A stretch of 64,000 bases of DNA from an uncultured Tropicimonas sp. (GTDB lineage Bacteria > Pseudomonadota > Alphaproteobacteria > Rhodobacterales > Rhodobacteraceae). Below are positions 41,138-50,065 of the stretch, one piece after another. The translations under genes were made by a program, and so were the position numbers. The stretch covers positions 1 to 64,000 of the forward strand of contig CANLZY010000012.1 in NCBI GenBank assembly GCA_947495685.1, in the 5' to 3' direction. Under the pieces are notes generated by a model that worked only from the letters and a program-made list of their open reading frames with translations, was not told the origin of the DNA and did no database searches. Within the stretch, counting starts at the first letter, position 1, and each line of letters starts with the position of its first letter.

Positions 41138-41994
41138 CAGGATACCGATAGTGCAAATCATGATACTTAAATAAACATGCGATGTTTTCTGGTCCAGCCC
41201 TTTGTTGCCAGGGACGCGTGTTTCGCGTTCTTTCGCTCCATGGATCCGAAGTAAGGTGCCACGCAACGCGCTGAAGATTTCAGAATTAATGAACCTGTGC
41301 GGCGAAGGTGATGGTGAATTCCGGGTCGGGAACCTCTTGGGCAGCTCTGAAGCCAAAGGAAAGAGCGGGCATATTTCTGTAGCCACGGGCAGAAAGGGCA
41401 ACACGACGGACAATCGGCCCTTCCACGCGATGGTCTGCCGAAGAAGAGCAACCCCTCCGGGAAGTCACAAAAAAACGGGATGCCTGGAAGGTCATTGGCT
41501 TGCACTTGTCGTTCCAACCGGCCTCTTTCCGACGCTCCAAAGAAGACCTCGGGCTATGGCCATCTTGTGCCTGTTCAGGCGCCCCAACAGCCTGATCGCC
41601 GTGAAACCCCTCGTTGAGAAGGGACTGCTGGAGCGCGTCCTGCAATCGGGACAGGCGAAATGGATCGCAACAATTGGAATCTATTTGATGGCGGTGCGCT
41701 GACAGGGCACCGGTGGCTACCACCGAGCATCGAGCTCATTCTCGCCAAGGATCTCCTGACAGCGCAATGCGAGCGTGCGGGCGCATGTACTGGCTCCTGC
41801 GCCCGCACGGAAAGTTCTGGGTCGTCTGGGACGGGACCGGAAGTGTCCTGGGCTGGTGGGGTTCGCCAGCAGTGCGTTCCTGGCAACGGTGACCAAGCGG
41901 CATCCCGAGACCGATTCAATTTGACCCGTTGTTCAAATTTACTCAAAGTGCGTCTGCAATCAGACTGCAGAGTCTTCAACAGGGACACGATGTC
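41138..41994. other. Long gap without recognised gene
   Basis: About 850 bp lie between the broken binding-protein gene and the potD-like gene. Short frames exist on both strands; one on the plus strand ends in RRPNSLIAVKPLVEKGLLER near 41576-41640, but none has a recognised family or good start. The promoter of the potD-like operon must lie near its 3' end. It may contain decayed DNA continuous with the pseudogenes on its left. Confidence 0.4.
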
Positions 41995-43068
41995 ATGAAA
42001 AAACAATCCATTATGCTTTCGACCGCGGCAGTCGCTCTTGCGCTGTTGAGTGGTGGTGCGCCGGCCTCGGCGGATACGCTGCGACTTCTGACCTGGGGCG
42101 GGTACGCCCCCGATGACGTCATCGCAAAGTTCGAGGCGGAAACCGGCCACACGGTGGAAGTCACGAAATCGAACAACGAGGAAATGATCGCCAAGCTGCG
42201 CGCGACAGGCGGCGGTGGTTTCGATCTGGCCCAGCCCAGCCAGGACCGGATTGCCGGCCCGCAGGAGGAGTTCGGCATCTACAAGCCGATCGATATGTCC
42301 CAGATCGACACGTCGCTGTTCATCCCGTCCATGCTGGAGGCGACAAAGGGCAACACCATGGTCGGCGCCGACGTTTACGGGGTGCCGCATGTCTGGGGTA
42401 CCAGCGGGCTCGTCGTGGACACCAAAATGGCCGGAATGGTCAAGGACTACACGGACCTGTGCAGCGATGATGTGGCCGGCAAGGTATCCTATCGACTGAA
42501 GCGCCCGACATTGATCGGGTTTGCCTTTTCGATGGGGCTGGACCCGTTTGCCGCCTATGGCGACGAGGCGGCCTATGCCGACATCATGTCCAAGGTCGAA
42601 GCCAAGCTGGTTGAATGCAAGCCTGGCGTGAAGACCTACTGGGGTGGCGGTGACGAGTTGATGGGCTTGTTGCGCTCTGGCGAAGTCGTTGCCTCGATGG
42701 CCTGGGACACCGGTGGCTGGAAACTCAACGCCGACAATCCGGACATCACCTTCGTCGCTCCGGCGGCCGGTGCGCTTGGTTGGGTAGATACCTTCGTGTT
42801 GCCAGCCAAGGGCAAGTCTGATGCGGCGGCCTATGCCTGGATCAATTTCGTGATGCAACCGGAAGTGGCAGCGATGATCACCGCCGCTGCGGGCAACTTC
42901 ACGGCATCGCTCGGCGCCGATGAATTTGCCGACGCGGATCTGAAGGCACGATATCAAGCCAGCTTCCCGCAGGAAGCTATCGACAACATCAAGTGGTATC
43001 CGCCGGTTCCCGCCGGGCTTGAAGCCATCGAAGGTGGCGTTCTGGACCGTGTGAAAGCGGCCAACTGA
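41995..43068 (+). CDS. Polyamine-type ABC substrate-binding protein (PotD/PotF-like)
   Basis: This is a 357-aa periplasmic protein with a signal peptide (MKKQSIMLSTAAVALALLSG, cleavage near ASA-DT). The mature part starts LRLLTWGGYAPDDVIAKFEA, as in extracellular solute-binding family 1/PotD, and continues VYGVPHVWGTSGLVVDT and MAWDTGGWKL. Ligands of relatives are putrescine, spermidine, opines or other amines; the residues seen do not fix which. It begins an operon with ATPase and two permease genes, and a strong hairpin follows its stop. Confidence 0.88.
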   Translation: MKKQSIMLSTAAVALALLSGGAPASADTLRLLTWGGYAPDDVIAKFEAETGHTVEVTKSNNEEMIAKLRATGGGGFDLAQPSQDRIAGPQEEFGIYKPIDMSQIDTSLFIPSMLEATKGNTMVGADVYGVPHVWGTSGLVVDTKMAGMVKDYTDLCSDDVAGKVSYRLKRPTLIGFAFSMGLDPFAAYGDEAAYADIMSKVEAKLVECKPGVKTYWGGGDELMGLLRSGEVVASMAWDTGGWKLNADNPDITFVAPAAGALGWVDTFVLPAKGKSDAAAYAWINFVMQPEVAAMITAAAGNFTASLGADEFADADLKARYQASFPQEAIDNIKWYPPVPAGLEAIEGGVLDRVKAAN

Positions 43069-43082
43069 TACCCTGGCACCAT

Positions 43083-43118
43083 GAAGGTGGCGCTTGCCCG
43101 CGGGCCGGCGCCACCTTC
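43083..43118 (+). terminator. Intercistronic hairpin after potD-like gene
   Basis: GAAGGTGGCGC (43083-43093) and GCGCCACCTTC (43108-43118) form a perfect 11-bp stem. It is followed by CCCCTTTTG, a weak U-tract, 17 bp before the ATPase start at 43136. It probably acts as a partial terminator or mRNA-stabilising element that keeps the binding protein in excess, as does the hairpin after the tctC-like gene. Confidence 0.6.
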
Positions 43119-43135
43119 CCCTTTTGGGATACAGA

Positions 43136-44236
43136 ATGACTCCTGATCTAGAATGCACCGATCTGACCAAACGGTTCGGTGACACCACGGCCGTCGAAAA
43201 CGTGACCTTTTCCGTCCCGCCTGGCTCCTTCTTTTCGATCCTCGGGCCATCGGGCTGTGGCAAGACCACGATCATGCGGATGATTGCCGGTTTCCTGGAG
43301 CCGTCCCATGGGGATATCCGGATCAAGGGGCGGTCCGTCTTGAACGTGCCTCCCAACAAACGCCCCGTGAACATGGTGTTCCAGCATCTGGCGCTGTTCC
43401 CGATGATGAATATCGCCGACAATATCGGCTACGGGTTGCGCCGCGCCGGGTTGTCGAGGGCGGACATCGACCGCAAGGTTCAGGAGGCGCTGGAACGGAT
43501 CAGCCTTCCGGGCATCGGGGCCCGCCGGGTGGAAGAATTGTCTGGCGGACAGAAACAGCGCGTCGCAATCGCCCGTTGTATGGTTCTGGAGCCGGACGTC
43601 CTGCTGCTGGACGAGCCGCTCGGCGCATTGGACCTGAAGCTGCGGGAACGCATGAAGGTCGAGCTGAAATCGCTGCAAGCGGCGTTCGACACCACCTTTG
43701 TCTATATCACGCACGACCAGTCGGAAGCGCTTGTCATGTCGGACGCCATTGCCGTCATGAACGAAGGTCGCTTTGAACAGATCGGCACTGGGCGTGACCT
43801 CTATTACCGGCCCGACACCGCCTTCGTCGCGGGGTTTGTCGGAGACACCAACCGGTGGGGCGGCCGCATCGAACGGCTGGATGGCGATAGCATGGCATTG
43901 CGCACAGACACCGGCATGATCCTGCGGGGAGCGACGCATGGGCGGGCCTTCGCGGTGGGCGACAGGGCCGACGTCTTTGTCCGGCCCGAGGCGATCAGGA
44001 TATCCTATGCCGAGGACGACCTGTCTCAATTCGACAATCGGCTCTCGGGGCGGGTGACGTCCATCCTGTTCGACGGGGCCGCAAGCCGGGTCATCGTCTC
44101 GGGGGCCGACGGTCCGGGCGAGATCGAGGTCAACTTGCCCCAGTCCGGCGAGTTTGCCGCCCTTACCAAGGGGGCGGAGGTGCATATCGGCTGGGCCAGC
44201 GATCAGGGCAATTGCTTTGCTGCAGGGGCCAGGTAG
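43136..44236 (+). CDS. Polyamine-type ABC transporter ATP-binding protein (PotA-like)
   Basis: This is a 366-aa ATPase starting at 43136 (MTPDLECTDL); an upstream in-frame codon at 43094 lies inside the hairpin and is rejected. It has Walker A GPSGCGKTT at 37-45, Q-loop VFQHLALFPMM, signature ELSGGQKQRVAIAR, Walker B DVLLLDEPLGALD and switch His YITHDQSEAL. A C-terminal TOBE_2-like domain (about 240-366) with FVRPEAIRIS is typical of PotA/FbpC subunits. Its stop abuts the next start codon, so translation is coupled. Confidence 0.92.
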   Translation: MTPDLECTDLTKRFGDTTAVENVTFSVPPGSFFSILGPSGCGKTTIMRMIAGFLEPSHGDIRIKGRSVLNVPPNKRPVNMVFQHLALFPMMNIADNIGYGLRRAGLSRADIDRKVQEALERISLPGIGARRVEELSGGQKQRVAIARCMVLEPDVLLLDEPLGALDLKLRERMKVELKSLQAAFDTTFVYITHDQSEALVMSDAIAVMNEGRFEQIGTGRDLYYRPDTAFVAGFVGDTNRWGGRIERLDGDSMALRTDTGMILRGATHGRAFAVGDRADVFVRPEAIRISYAEDDLSQFDNRLSGRVTSILFDGAASRVIVSGADGPGEIEVNLPQSGEFAALTKGAEVHIGWASDQGNCFAAGAR

Positions 44237-45094
44237 ATGCGGAGCGAAGCCAGGCTCGGGTTGGCCCTCCTACTGACGCCGCTTTTGTTGTGGCTGTCGT
44301 TGCTGATTTTTCTCCCGCATGTCGATATTTTCCTGGTGTCCCTGCGAGAGAGGATCGGCGTCGGGAAATACCAGATCAGCTTTGCCAACTATCTGACATT
44401 CTTCAACGAACCGCTCTATCTGTGGACATTTTTCCGGACGGCTGTGATGTCCATGCTGGCGACCGTGATCACGCTGCTGATTGCGTTTCCGGTGTCCTAC
44501 TACATCGCCAAGATGGTGAAGGGACGGGTGCAGTCGGGGCTGTTCCTGTTGTGCCTGGTGCCGTTCTGGGTGTCCGAACTCGTCCGGACTTTCGGCTGGA
44601 TGATCCTGCTGCGGGAAACCGGAATTTTCTCGAAGCTGCTGCAGGCCATTGGCCTGTCGGATGGCCCGGTGGAAATGCTCTATAACGATGGCGCCATCAT
44701 GTTGGGGCTGGTTTACACCTCCATGCTGTTCATGGTCGTGCCGCTGGTCACCACCCTTGAAAGCCTGCCGGACGAAGTGATCGAAGCCGGCTACGATCTG
44801 GGTGGCAACGGCGTCAGCGTGCTGCGCGAGATCATCATTCCCCACGCGATGCCGGGGATTGTGTCGGGGTGCATCGTCGTCTTCATGTTGAGCCTTGGCA
44901 ACTACCTGACCCCGACCATGCTCGGCGGCAAGGAAAGCCTCTGGTTCACGGAGTTGATCTATTCCCAGTTCATTGTCCGCTTCAATTGGGAGCTGGGCGC
45001 CGCCTTTGGTTTCATGCTGCTGATCCTGTCGTCCGCGATCGTCTGGGGCATGCTCAAACTGACCGGCCAATCACTTGAAAAGACCATGGGATGA
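44237..45094 (+). CDS. Polyamine-type ABC transporter permease (PotB-like)
   Basis: This is a 285-aa integral membrane protein with about six transmembrane segments. The EAA motif appears as EAGYDLGGNGVSVLREIIIP HAMPGIVSG around residues 178-210. Its start directly follows the stop of the ATPase gene. The N-terminus (ARLGLALLLTPLLLWLSLLI) and the VSELVRTFGWMILLRETG segment fit PotB/PotH-like permeases. It forms the channel with the PotC-like subunit downstream. Confidence 0.9.
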   Translation: MRSEARLGLALLLTPLLLWLSLLIFLPHVDIFLVSLRERIGVGKYQISFANYLTFFNEPLYLWTFFRTAVMSMLATVITLLIAFPVSYYIAKMVKGRVQSGLFLLCLVPFWVSELVRTFGWMILLRETGIFSKLLQAIGLSDGPVEMLYNDGAIMLGLVYTSMLFMVVPLVTTLESLPDEVIEAGYDLGGNGVSVLREIIIPHAMPGIVSGCIVVFMLSLGNYLTPTMLGGKESLWFTELIYSQFIVRFNWELGAAFGFMLLILSSAIVWGMLKLTGQSLEKTMG

Positions 45095-45107
45095 GGGAGC
45101 CTTCGAC

Positions 45108-45959
45108 ATGATCCCATCGATCCCGCAACCGAGGTTCCTGACGGCCGCCTACACGGCTTACGTGGTGTTGTTTTTCATCTTTCTGGCGCTGCCCCTGGTG
45201 GTCGTGGCTGTCTTTGCCTTCAACGACAGCCAGTTCCCGTCACTCCCCTGGGAAGGGTTCACCTGGAACTGGTTTTTCGGTTCAGAACGTCCGATGATCG
45301 GTGTGTTCCATGAACGCTCGATCCTTCGGGCCATTGGCACCTCGGGGTTCGTCGCCCTCTTTGTGTCCGTCCTGTCCGTCTGTGTCGGGCTGTCGAACGC
45401 GTTCCTGTTCAACCGTTACAGGTTTCGCGGGCAGGGGGTCCTTTATGTGCTCATGCTGCTGCCGCTTGTCATCCCGGGCATCGTGCTTGGCATCTCCATC
45501 CTTGTCTTCTCCAGCCGGATCGCGAACGGGCTGTGGGACGGTTTCGGGATGGACGTAGAGGCGCTGCGGCCCGGTTTGTTGCTGGTCGTTCTCGGCCAGT
45601 TTTCCTTCATCACGACCATTTCGACGCTGGTCATCGGCGCCCGGCTCAAGAAGTTCGACCGGACGCTGGAGGAGGCGGCTCTCAACCTTGGCGCTGGCCA
45701 TCTGACGGCCATCCGGACAATCACCCTGCCGTATCTCGCCCCCGCCATGATCGGGGCGTTCGTCGTGGCGTTCCTGATGAGCTTCGAGAATTTCAACACC
45801 ACGCTGATGCTGGTGGGGTCCGACGCGCCGCTGACGATCGCGATGTTCGACCGTCTGAAGGAAGGCTCTACGCCGCTGCTGAACGCGGTCTCTCTGCTGC
45901 TGATGGTCGGATCGTCATGCCTCGCCTTGATCATGATCGCGTTCCAACGAAAGGCGTGA
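45108..45959 (+). CDS. Polyamine-type ABC transporter permease (PotC-like)
   Basis: This is a 283-aa membrane protein from the ATG at 45108 (MIPSIPQPRF), with GAGGGAG just upstream. An in-frame codon at 45075 would overlap the previous gene. It has about six transmembrane segments and the EAA loop EEAALNLGAGHLTAIRTITL P around 190-210. FAFNDSQFPSLPWEGFTWNW is typical for the PotC/PotI N-terminal periplasmic loop. It is the last gene of the four-gene importer operon, which converges on the cobalamin genes. Confidence 0.9.
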   Translation: MIPSIPQPRFLTAAYTAYVVLFFIFLALPLVVVAVFAFNDSQFPSLPWEGFTWNWFFGSERPMIGVFHERSILRAIGTSGFVALFVSVLSVCVGLSNAFLFNRYRFRGQGVLYVLMLLPLVIPGIVLGISILVFSSRIANGLWDGFGMDVEALRPGLLLVVLGQFSFITTISTLVIGARLKKFDRTLEEAALNLGAGHLTAIRTITLPYLAPAMIGAFVVAFLMSFENFNTTLMLVGSDAPLTIAMFDRLKEGSTPLLNAVSLLLMVGSSCLALIMIAFQRKA

Positions 45960-46029
45960 CGACTGGCGGTTCAGGTGGCGGTCGGGATCTTTGCGGAGTC
46001 GGCTATGGAGCCGCGCGCCAGTGATCCCG

Positions 46030-46947
46030 TCATAAGATCGCGAGCAGGACGACCAGAGCACACCCGATACCCCAACTGCGCCAGAGTGCCTGAACGGCCC
46101 TGGCGATATCATCAGGGCCCGGGGTCCGGTTTCCGGAGCGATTGATAAAGGGAAAGTTCCGCATCTGCCCATCGTAACTGCGCGGGCCTGACAGGGCGAT
46201 GCCGAGGCTGCGGGCCATTGCGGATTCTGGCCAGCCCGCATTGGGGGAACGGTGCAGGGCAGCGTCTCGGCGTACCTTTGGCCACACGCGGGCACGGCCA
46301 TACGCCAGCAGGATGAACCCGGCGGTGAGACGGGCCGGGATCCAGTTCAGAACGTCGTCAAACCGAGCCGCAGCCCAGCCAAAGGCCTCGTGGCGCGGGG
46401 TGCGGTGCCCGATCATGCTGTCGGCGGTGTTGGCAACCTTGTAGATCAGCAATCCCGGCAAGCCACCGACCAGGTACCAGAATGCCGGTGCGATCACCCC
46501 GTCCGAAAGGTTTTCGGCCGCACTCTCGATGGCGGCCCGTGCCACCGCCGGCTCGTCCATCGCCGACGTGTCCCGGCCGACGATCATTGCGACAGCGGAT
46601 CGTCCCGCTGACAGGTCCTGCCGCAGCGCCGTGGCAACTGCCGCGACGTGCTGGACCAACGACCGTTGGGCCAGCAGCACGGCAACGAGCACGACATCCA
46701 GCCAGCGTCCGGGTACGAGGCTCTGGAGAAACACGCCGAACAGTCCGGCGCCCAGCACAAGCGCCGCCATCGTGGCTGTGCCCTTCAACCGCCGAAAGTC
46801 ACCGCGGTTGAACCGGTCGTCGGCACGACCGATCAACCGTCCGATCATCACTGCGGGGTGCGGCACCCGCGACCAGATCCACTGCGGTTCGCCCAAGGCG
46901 GCGTCCAGCAACAACGCTGCCAGAAGGATGACGGGGGATCCGCTCAT
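46030..46947 (-). CDS. cobD: Adenosylcobinamide-phosphate synthase
   Basis: This is a 305-aa membrane protein of the CobD/CbiB family, which joins aminopropanol (or its phosphate) to adenosylcobyric acid in cobalamin synthesis. Conserved parts are LLLDAALGEPQWIWSRVPHP, VMIGRLIG, IVGRDTSAMDEPAVARAAIE SAAENLSDGVIAPAFWY and MIGHRTPRHEAFGWAAARFD. The ATG at 46947 overlaps the stop of the aminotransferase-like gene as ATGA; the longer open frame upstream is not part of the protein. Several hydrophobic segments place it in the inner membrane. (CbiB is the name in anaerobic-pathway organisms.). Confidence 0.92.
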   Translation of the reverse strand: MSGSPVILLAALLLDAALGEPQWIWSRVPHPAVMIGRLIGRADDRFNRGDFRRLKGTATMAALVLGAGLFGVFLQSLVPGRWLDVVLVAVLLAQRSLVQHVAAVATALRQDLSAGRSAVAMIVGRDTSAMDEPAVARAAIESAAENLSDGVIAPAFWYLVGGLPGLLIYKVANTADSMIGHRTPRHEAFGWAAARFDDVLNWIPARLTAGFILLAYGRARVWPKVRRDAALHRSPNAGWPESAMARSLGIALSGPRSYDGQMRNFPFINRSGNRTPGPDDIARAVQALWRSWGIGCALVVLLAIL

Positions 46948-47924
46948 CGCAGGGCCTCGTCGAGGCGCGCCCAATGCGCGGTGGTTCCCGGCAGGCCAAG
47001 GCGAATCCAGGTGTCGGAATAGGGGAAACGCCGGCTCCAGATATGGGCCTTGGCCAGCTTGTCCTGAAGCGCAGCCGCATCCGGGACCTCGTACAGGCGG
47101 AACAGCGACGTTCCCCCGGCCAGGCCCGCGCCGGCTGCAACCATCAGCGCGTCCAGCCTCAGCGCGTCGCGGGACAGCCGACGGCGGGTGGCGTCGGCCC
47201 AATCGGTATCGCTCAGCGCAGCCGTGCCGATGGCGAGGGCCGGACCGGACACGGCCCAAGGGCCGATCATGTCGCGCAGCGGGTCGATCATGTCCGGCCG
47301 TCCGATCACGAACCCGAGGCGCGCACCTGCCAGCCCCCAGAATTTGCCGAAACTCTTGAGCACGACCGTTTGGGGGCGTTTCAGTGCCACGTCCAACAGG
47401 CTGCGCTCCGGGACGACGTCGCAGAAACTCTCGTCCAACACCAGGACGCCGTGTGTCGGAACCTCGGAGCGTTCCCACAGGCGCCCGTCCGGGTTGTTTG
47501 GGTGCACCAGAACCGTGGCGTCAGCTGGCCCGTGCGTGGTTTGTACGGTCCATCCGCAGGCCCGAAATGCTGCCGCATGTTCGTTGTATGTCGGTGTCGG
47601 GATGCAAACGACGCCGGGGGGGCGCAGGCCCGGAACACGCGCGATGGGGGCTGAGGCACCGGCTGTCGGCAGGATTTTCAACGCGTCGGGCACGGACCAG
47701 AGGGCGCGAGCAGCCGCGATCAGGGCGTCGACAGCCGCGGTGTCGGGCAGGGCGGTCCAGGTTTCGGGGGCCAGCACGGGAACCGGGTAGGGCACAGGGT
47801 TGATACCGGTCGACAGGTCAAGCCAATCTTGGCGCGCACCGCCCCAGCGACGCCGGGCAGCGTCGATTCCACCGCCGTGGTCCCGCAACGCCGACATCGG
47901 CGGTTGATCCACAAAACCATTCAT
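46944..47924 (-). CDS. cobC: Threonine-phosphate decarboxylase-like PLP enzyme of cobalamin synthesis
   Basis: This is a 326-aa class I/II aminotransferase-fold protein. Its N-terminal segment (WLDLSTGINPVPYPVPVL) and PLP lysine region (VVLKSFGKFWGLAGARLGFV) match CobC/CobD-type L-threonine-O-3-phosphate decarboxylases, which make aminopropanol phosphate for cobalamin. LVHPNNPDGRLW and LVLDESFCDVVPERSL are conserved substrate-site parts. The start is uncertain: Met codons at 48005, 47951 and 47924 are in frame, and 47924 is preferred because GGGAC precedes it. The stop overlaps the CobD start, so both act in one operon. Confidence 0.85.
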   Translation of the reverse strand: MNGFVDQPPMSALRDHGGGIDAARRRWGGARQDWLDLSTGINPVPYPVPVLAPETWTALPDTAAVDALIAAARALWSVPDALKILPTAGASAPIARVPGLRPPGVVCIPTPTYNEHAAAFRACGWTVQTTHGPADATVLVHPNNPDGRLWERSEVPTHGVLVLDESFCDVVPERSLLDVALKRPQTVVLKSFGKFWGLAGARLGFVIGRPDMIDPLRDMIGPWAVSGPALAIGTAALSDTDWADATRRRLSRDALRLDALMVAAGAGLAGGTSLFRLYEVPDAAALQDKLAKAHIWSRRFPYSDTWIRLGLPGTTAHWARLDEALR

Positions 47925-48100
47925 GTCCCGCTGGTCCCTGAATTTGTCCATATCGGCTGTTTGCGGCTCATCTCTTGAAAGAAACATGCGGTAAATGGAA
48001 GTCATTAACGAAAATGACCGTAACGTTAATTCTTGTTTAGCATTTTGAGCGCAGGACAGAAGTGAGTGACAGTGCCGGGATTTTGCGGCACGGAGGCTGA

Positions 48101-48466
48101 ATGCGCATACTCATTGTTGAAAGCAATAGAGATCTTGGTTGGGTTTGGCAGCGACACCTTGAGCGGCAGGGGTTCGACGTCGTGCTGGTTGGCGGCCAGA
48201 CGGATGCCATCGATGTCCTGCGGGGCGGGGCGGTTCATGTGATCGTGATGGATGTCGTCCTCGAAGAGGGAAGCGCACTGGCAGTCGCCGATTTTGCATC
48301 CTACCGCAGACCGGATGCCAAGGTAATCTTCGTTACCAACACGACATTCTTTTCCGATGGGTCGATCTTCAGTCACGCCGCCAATGCTTGCGCGTTTTTG
48401 CAGTCCGAGACACCGCCCGAAGATCTCGCCGTCATGGTCGAACACTACGCCACGACCCGCCCCTGA
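48101..48466 (+). CDS. Single-domain response-regulator-like protein, degenerate
   Basis: This is a 121-aa receiver-fold protein without an output domain. The phospho-acceptor position D51 is kept (HVIVMDVVLEEG). The acidic pocket near the N-terminus is altered to VESN (one acidic residue instead of two), T79 is present in FVTN, and the conserved Lys is replaced by Q101 (AFLQSETPPED). Phosphorylation is therefore doubtful. It could act as a phosphate-independent adaptor. No histidine kinase lies nearby. It is divergent from the cobalamin genes and its stop is only 2 bp from that of the convergent reductase gene. Confidence 0.75.
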   Translation: MRILIVESNRDLGWVWQRHLERQGFDVVLVGGQTDAIDVLRGGAVHVIVMDVVLEEGSALAVADFASYRRPDAKVIFVTNTTFFSDGSIFSHAANACAFLQSETPPEDLAVMVEHYATTRP

Positions 48467-48468
48467 GG

Positions 48469-49470
48469 TCAGGCGGCCCGCGCCGTGCCGCCGATCCCTT
48501 CGCGCCCATGCGCAGCGGTCCAGTCGATCTGTGGAGCTACGGGCACGATCCGAGTCGGGTTGATCGTGTCGTGGCTGAAATAGTAGTGGCGGCGAATGTG
48601 ATCGAGGTTGACCGTTGTGGAGACGCCTGGCCACTGGAACAGTTCCCGCGCATAGGCAAACAGCGCGGGCATATCGGCAATCCGATTTCGGCTGCACTTG
48701 AAATGGCCGTGATAAACCGCGTCGAACCGCACCAGGGATGTGAAGGCCCGCCAGTCGGCCTCGGTCACGACGTCGCCCGCCAGATATCGTTGCCCCGACA
48801 GCCGTGCCTCCATCCAGTCCAATGTCTCGAACACCTCGGACACGGCAGCCTCGTAGGCAGCCTGCGTGGTGGCGAATCCGGCGCGGTAGACGCCGTTATT
48901 CAGGCCGGGATACGTGCGGGCGTTCACGGCATCGATTTCGTCGAGCAGGCCCGAGGGGCGCAGATCCAGTGAATTTCCGGTCAGGCCGTCAAAGGCGCTG
49001 CCGAACATCTGGATGATTTCCGAGCTTTCATTCGAGACGATGCGGCCCGTTTGACGGTCCCACAGCACCGGCACAGTCACGCGCCCGGTGAAATTGGCGG
49101 TGTCGCGGAGATAGATGTCGCGCAGGAACGGCACACCGAACAGCGTGTCTCCGGTCGCGCCGGCATAGTCCTGGGCAAAGCTCCACCCATCCGACAGCAT
49201 GTCCGGATGCACGACCGCCACGGTGACGTGGGTGCTCAACCCCTTTAGCTTGCGATAGATCAGGGCGCGGTGTGCCCATGGGCAGGCCAGCGACACGTAC
49301 AGGTGGTACCGGCCGCTCTCTGCCTTGAACCCGCCCGTGCCTGTGGGGCCGGCCGTGCCGTCTGCAGTCACCCAGTTGCGGAACCCCGCTTCGGTGCGGA
49401 CAAATTTGCCGTCGCTCCTGGAGGTGTCATACCATGTGTCGTGCCACGTTCCGTCGACCAGAAGGCCCAT
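48469..49470 (-). CDS. Glutathionyl-hydroquinone reductase (YqjG/ECM4 type)
   Basis: This is a 333-aa protein started at 49470 (MGLLVDGTWHDTWYDT), with GGGGAGA upstream; a longer frame to 49614 lacks family similarity. The catalytic Cys is C63 in YVSLACPWAHRALIYRKLKG, the diagnostic motif of xi-class GSTs. Later motifs are TVPVLWDRQTGRIVSNESSE and NNGVYRAGFATTQ, with a GST C-terminal helical domain. These enzymes reduce glutathionyl-hydroquinones to hydroquinones with release of GSSG. The stop lies next to the response-regulator stop. Confidence 0.92.
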   Translation of the reverse strand: MGLLVDGTWHDTWYDTSRSDGKFVRTEAGFRNWVTADGTAGPTGTGGFKAESGRYHLYVSLACPWAHRALIYRKLKGLSTHVTVAVVHPDMLSDGWSFAQDYAGATGDTLFGVPFLRDIYLRDTANFTGRVTVPVLWDRQTGRIVSNESSEIIQMFGSAFDGLTGNSLDLRPSGLLDEIDAVNARTYPGLNNGVYRAGFATTQAAYEAAVSEVFETLDWMEARLSGQRYLAGDVVTEADWRAFTSLVRFDAVYHGHFKCSRNRIADMPALFAYARELFQWPGVSTTVNLDHIRRHYYFSHDTINPTRIVPVAPQIDWTAAHGREGIGGTARAA

Positions 49471-49677
49471 TTTGCGTCTCCCCTTGTTGAAGCCACTACA
49501 TACCCGCTGTTGCTCTGATGAGTACCGGCGCCCGCGCAGGGCGGTGCCAGCTTTTCTGCACATCAGATTCCATGTCTCTGATTTAAATTGCTTTTTGCCG
49601 CACGAATGCCGCAAGGGTTGCCTTGACAGAATCTGTCAAGACCCGCTTGATGACCCTGACGGGTCTGGGAGGGCACG

Positions 49678-50031
49678 ATGTCGGAATTTCTGCCACAAGA
49701 CGTTCGCCGCGAACTGGAACAGGCCCGCCGCGCGAAGCGCCGCTTGCGGACCCACATGTGTGTTCGGGTCGGCGGACATGACTTCACGATCCTGCGCTAC
49801 TGGGAAACGGGATTTGCGTTGGAGGCCAGCGACGCGCCGGGATTGCGGGGGCTGGTGGATCTGTATGACCACGGTCGGCACCTGTGCCAGGCGCTCATCG
49901 TCGCCTCGTCCGAGCTCGACAACGAGCGTGTCTTCGAGGTCAAGCTCACGACCCCGGCGATCAAGACCGCACCGCCGGTGGATTTTGTGCGCGAACGCCC
50001 GGAACCGGCCGGGTTGCTGACCCGCGACTAG
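49678..50031 (+). CDS. Unknown small protein, PilZ-like in appearance
   Basis: This is a 117-aa soluble protein with a good ribosome site (GGGAGGGCACG before ATG). It begins with a charged helix (LEQARRAKRRLRTHMCVRVG) followed by beta-rich segments (DFTILRYWETGFALEASDAP, LVDLYDHGRHLCQALIV). An RRLR...-then-beta pattern is reminiscent of PilZ domains, but the (D/N)xSxxG motif is not present, so the comparison is only structural. No membrane segment or signal peptide is seen. It stands alone between divergent neighbours; function is unknown. Confidence 0.65.
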   Translation: MSEFLPQDVRRELEQARRAKRRLRTHMCVRVGGHDFTILRYWETGFALEASDAPGLRGLVDLYDHGRHLCQALIVASSELDNERVFEVKLTTPAIKTAPPVDFVRERPEPAGLLTRD

Positions 50032-50065
50032 CGCGCCGCATCTCCGCCCCGGTTCGGACCGGTTA

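Noticed and set aside
41575-43422. A 615-codon antisense open frame opposite the potD-like gene
   Set aside because: Shadow frame; the plus-strand binding-protein gene has a signal peptide and family motifs.
46948-47478. Long N-terminal extension of CobD
   Set aside because: It overlaps the cobC gene in another frame and has shadow composition; the ATGA overlap at 46944-46947 gives the normal start.
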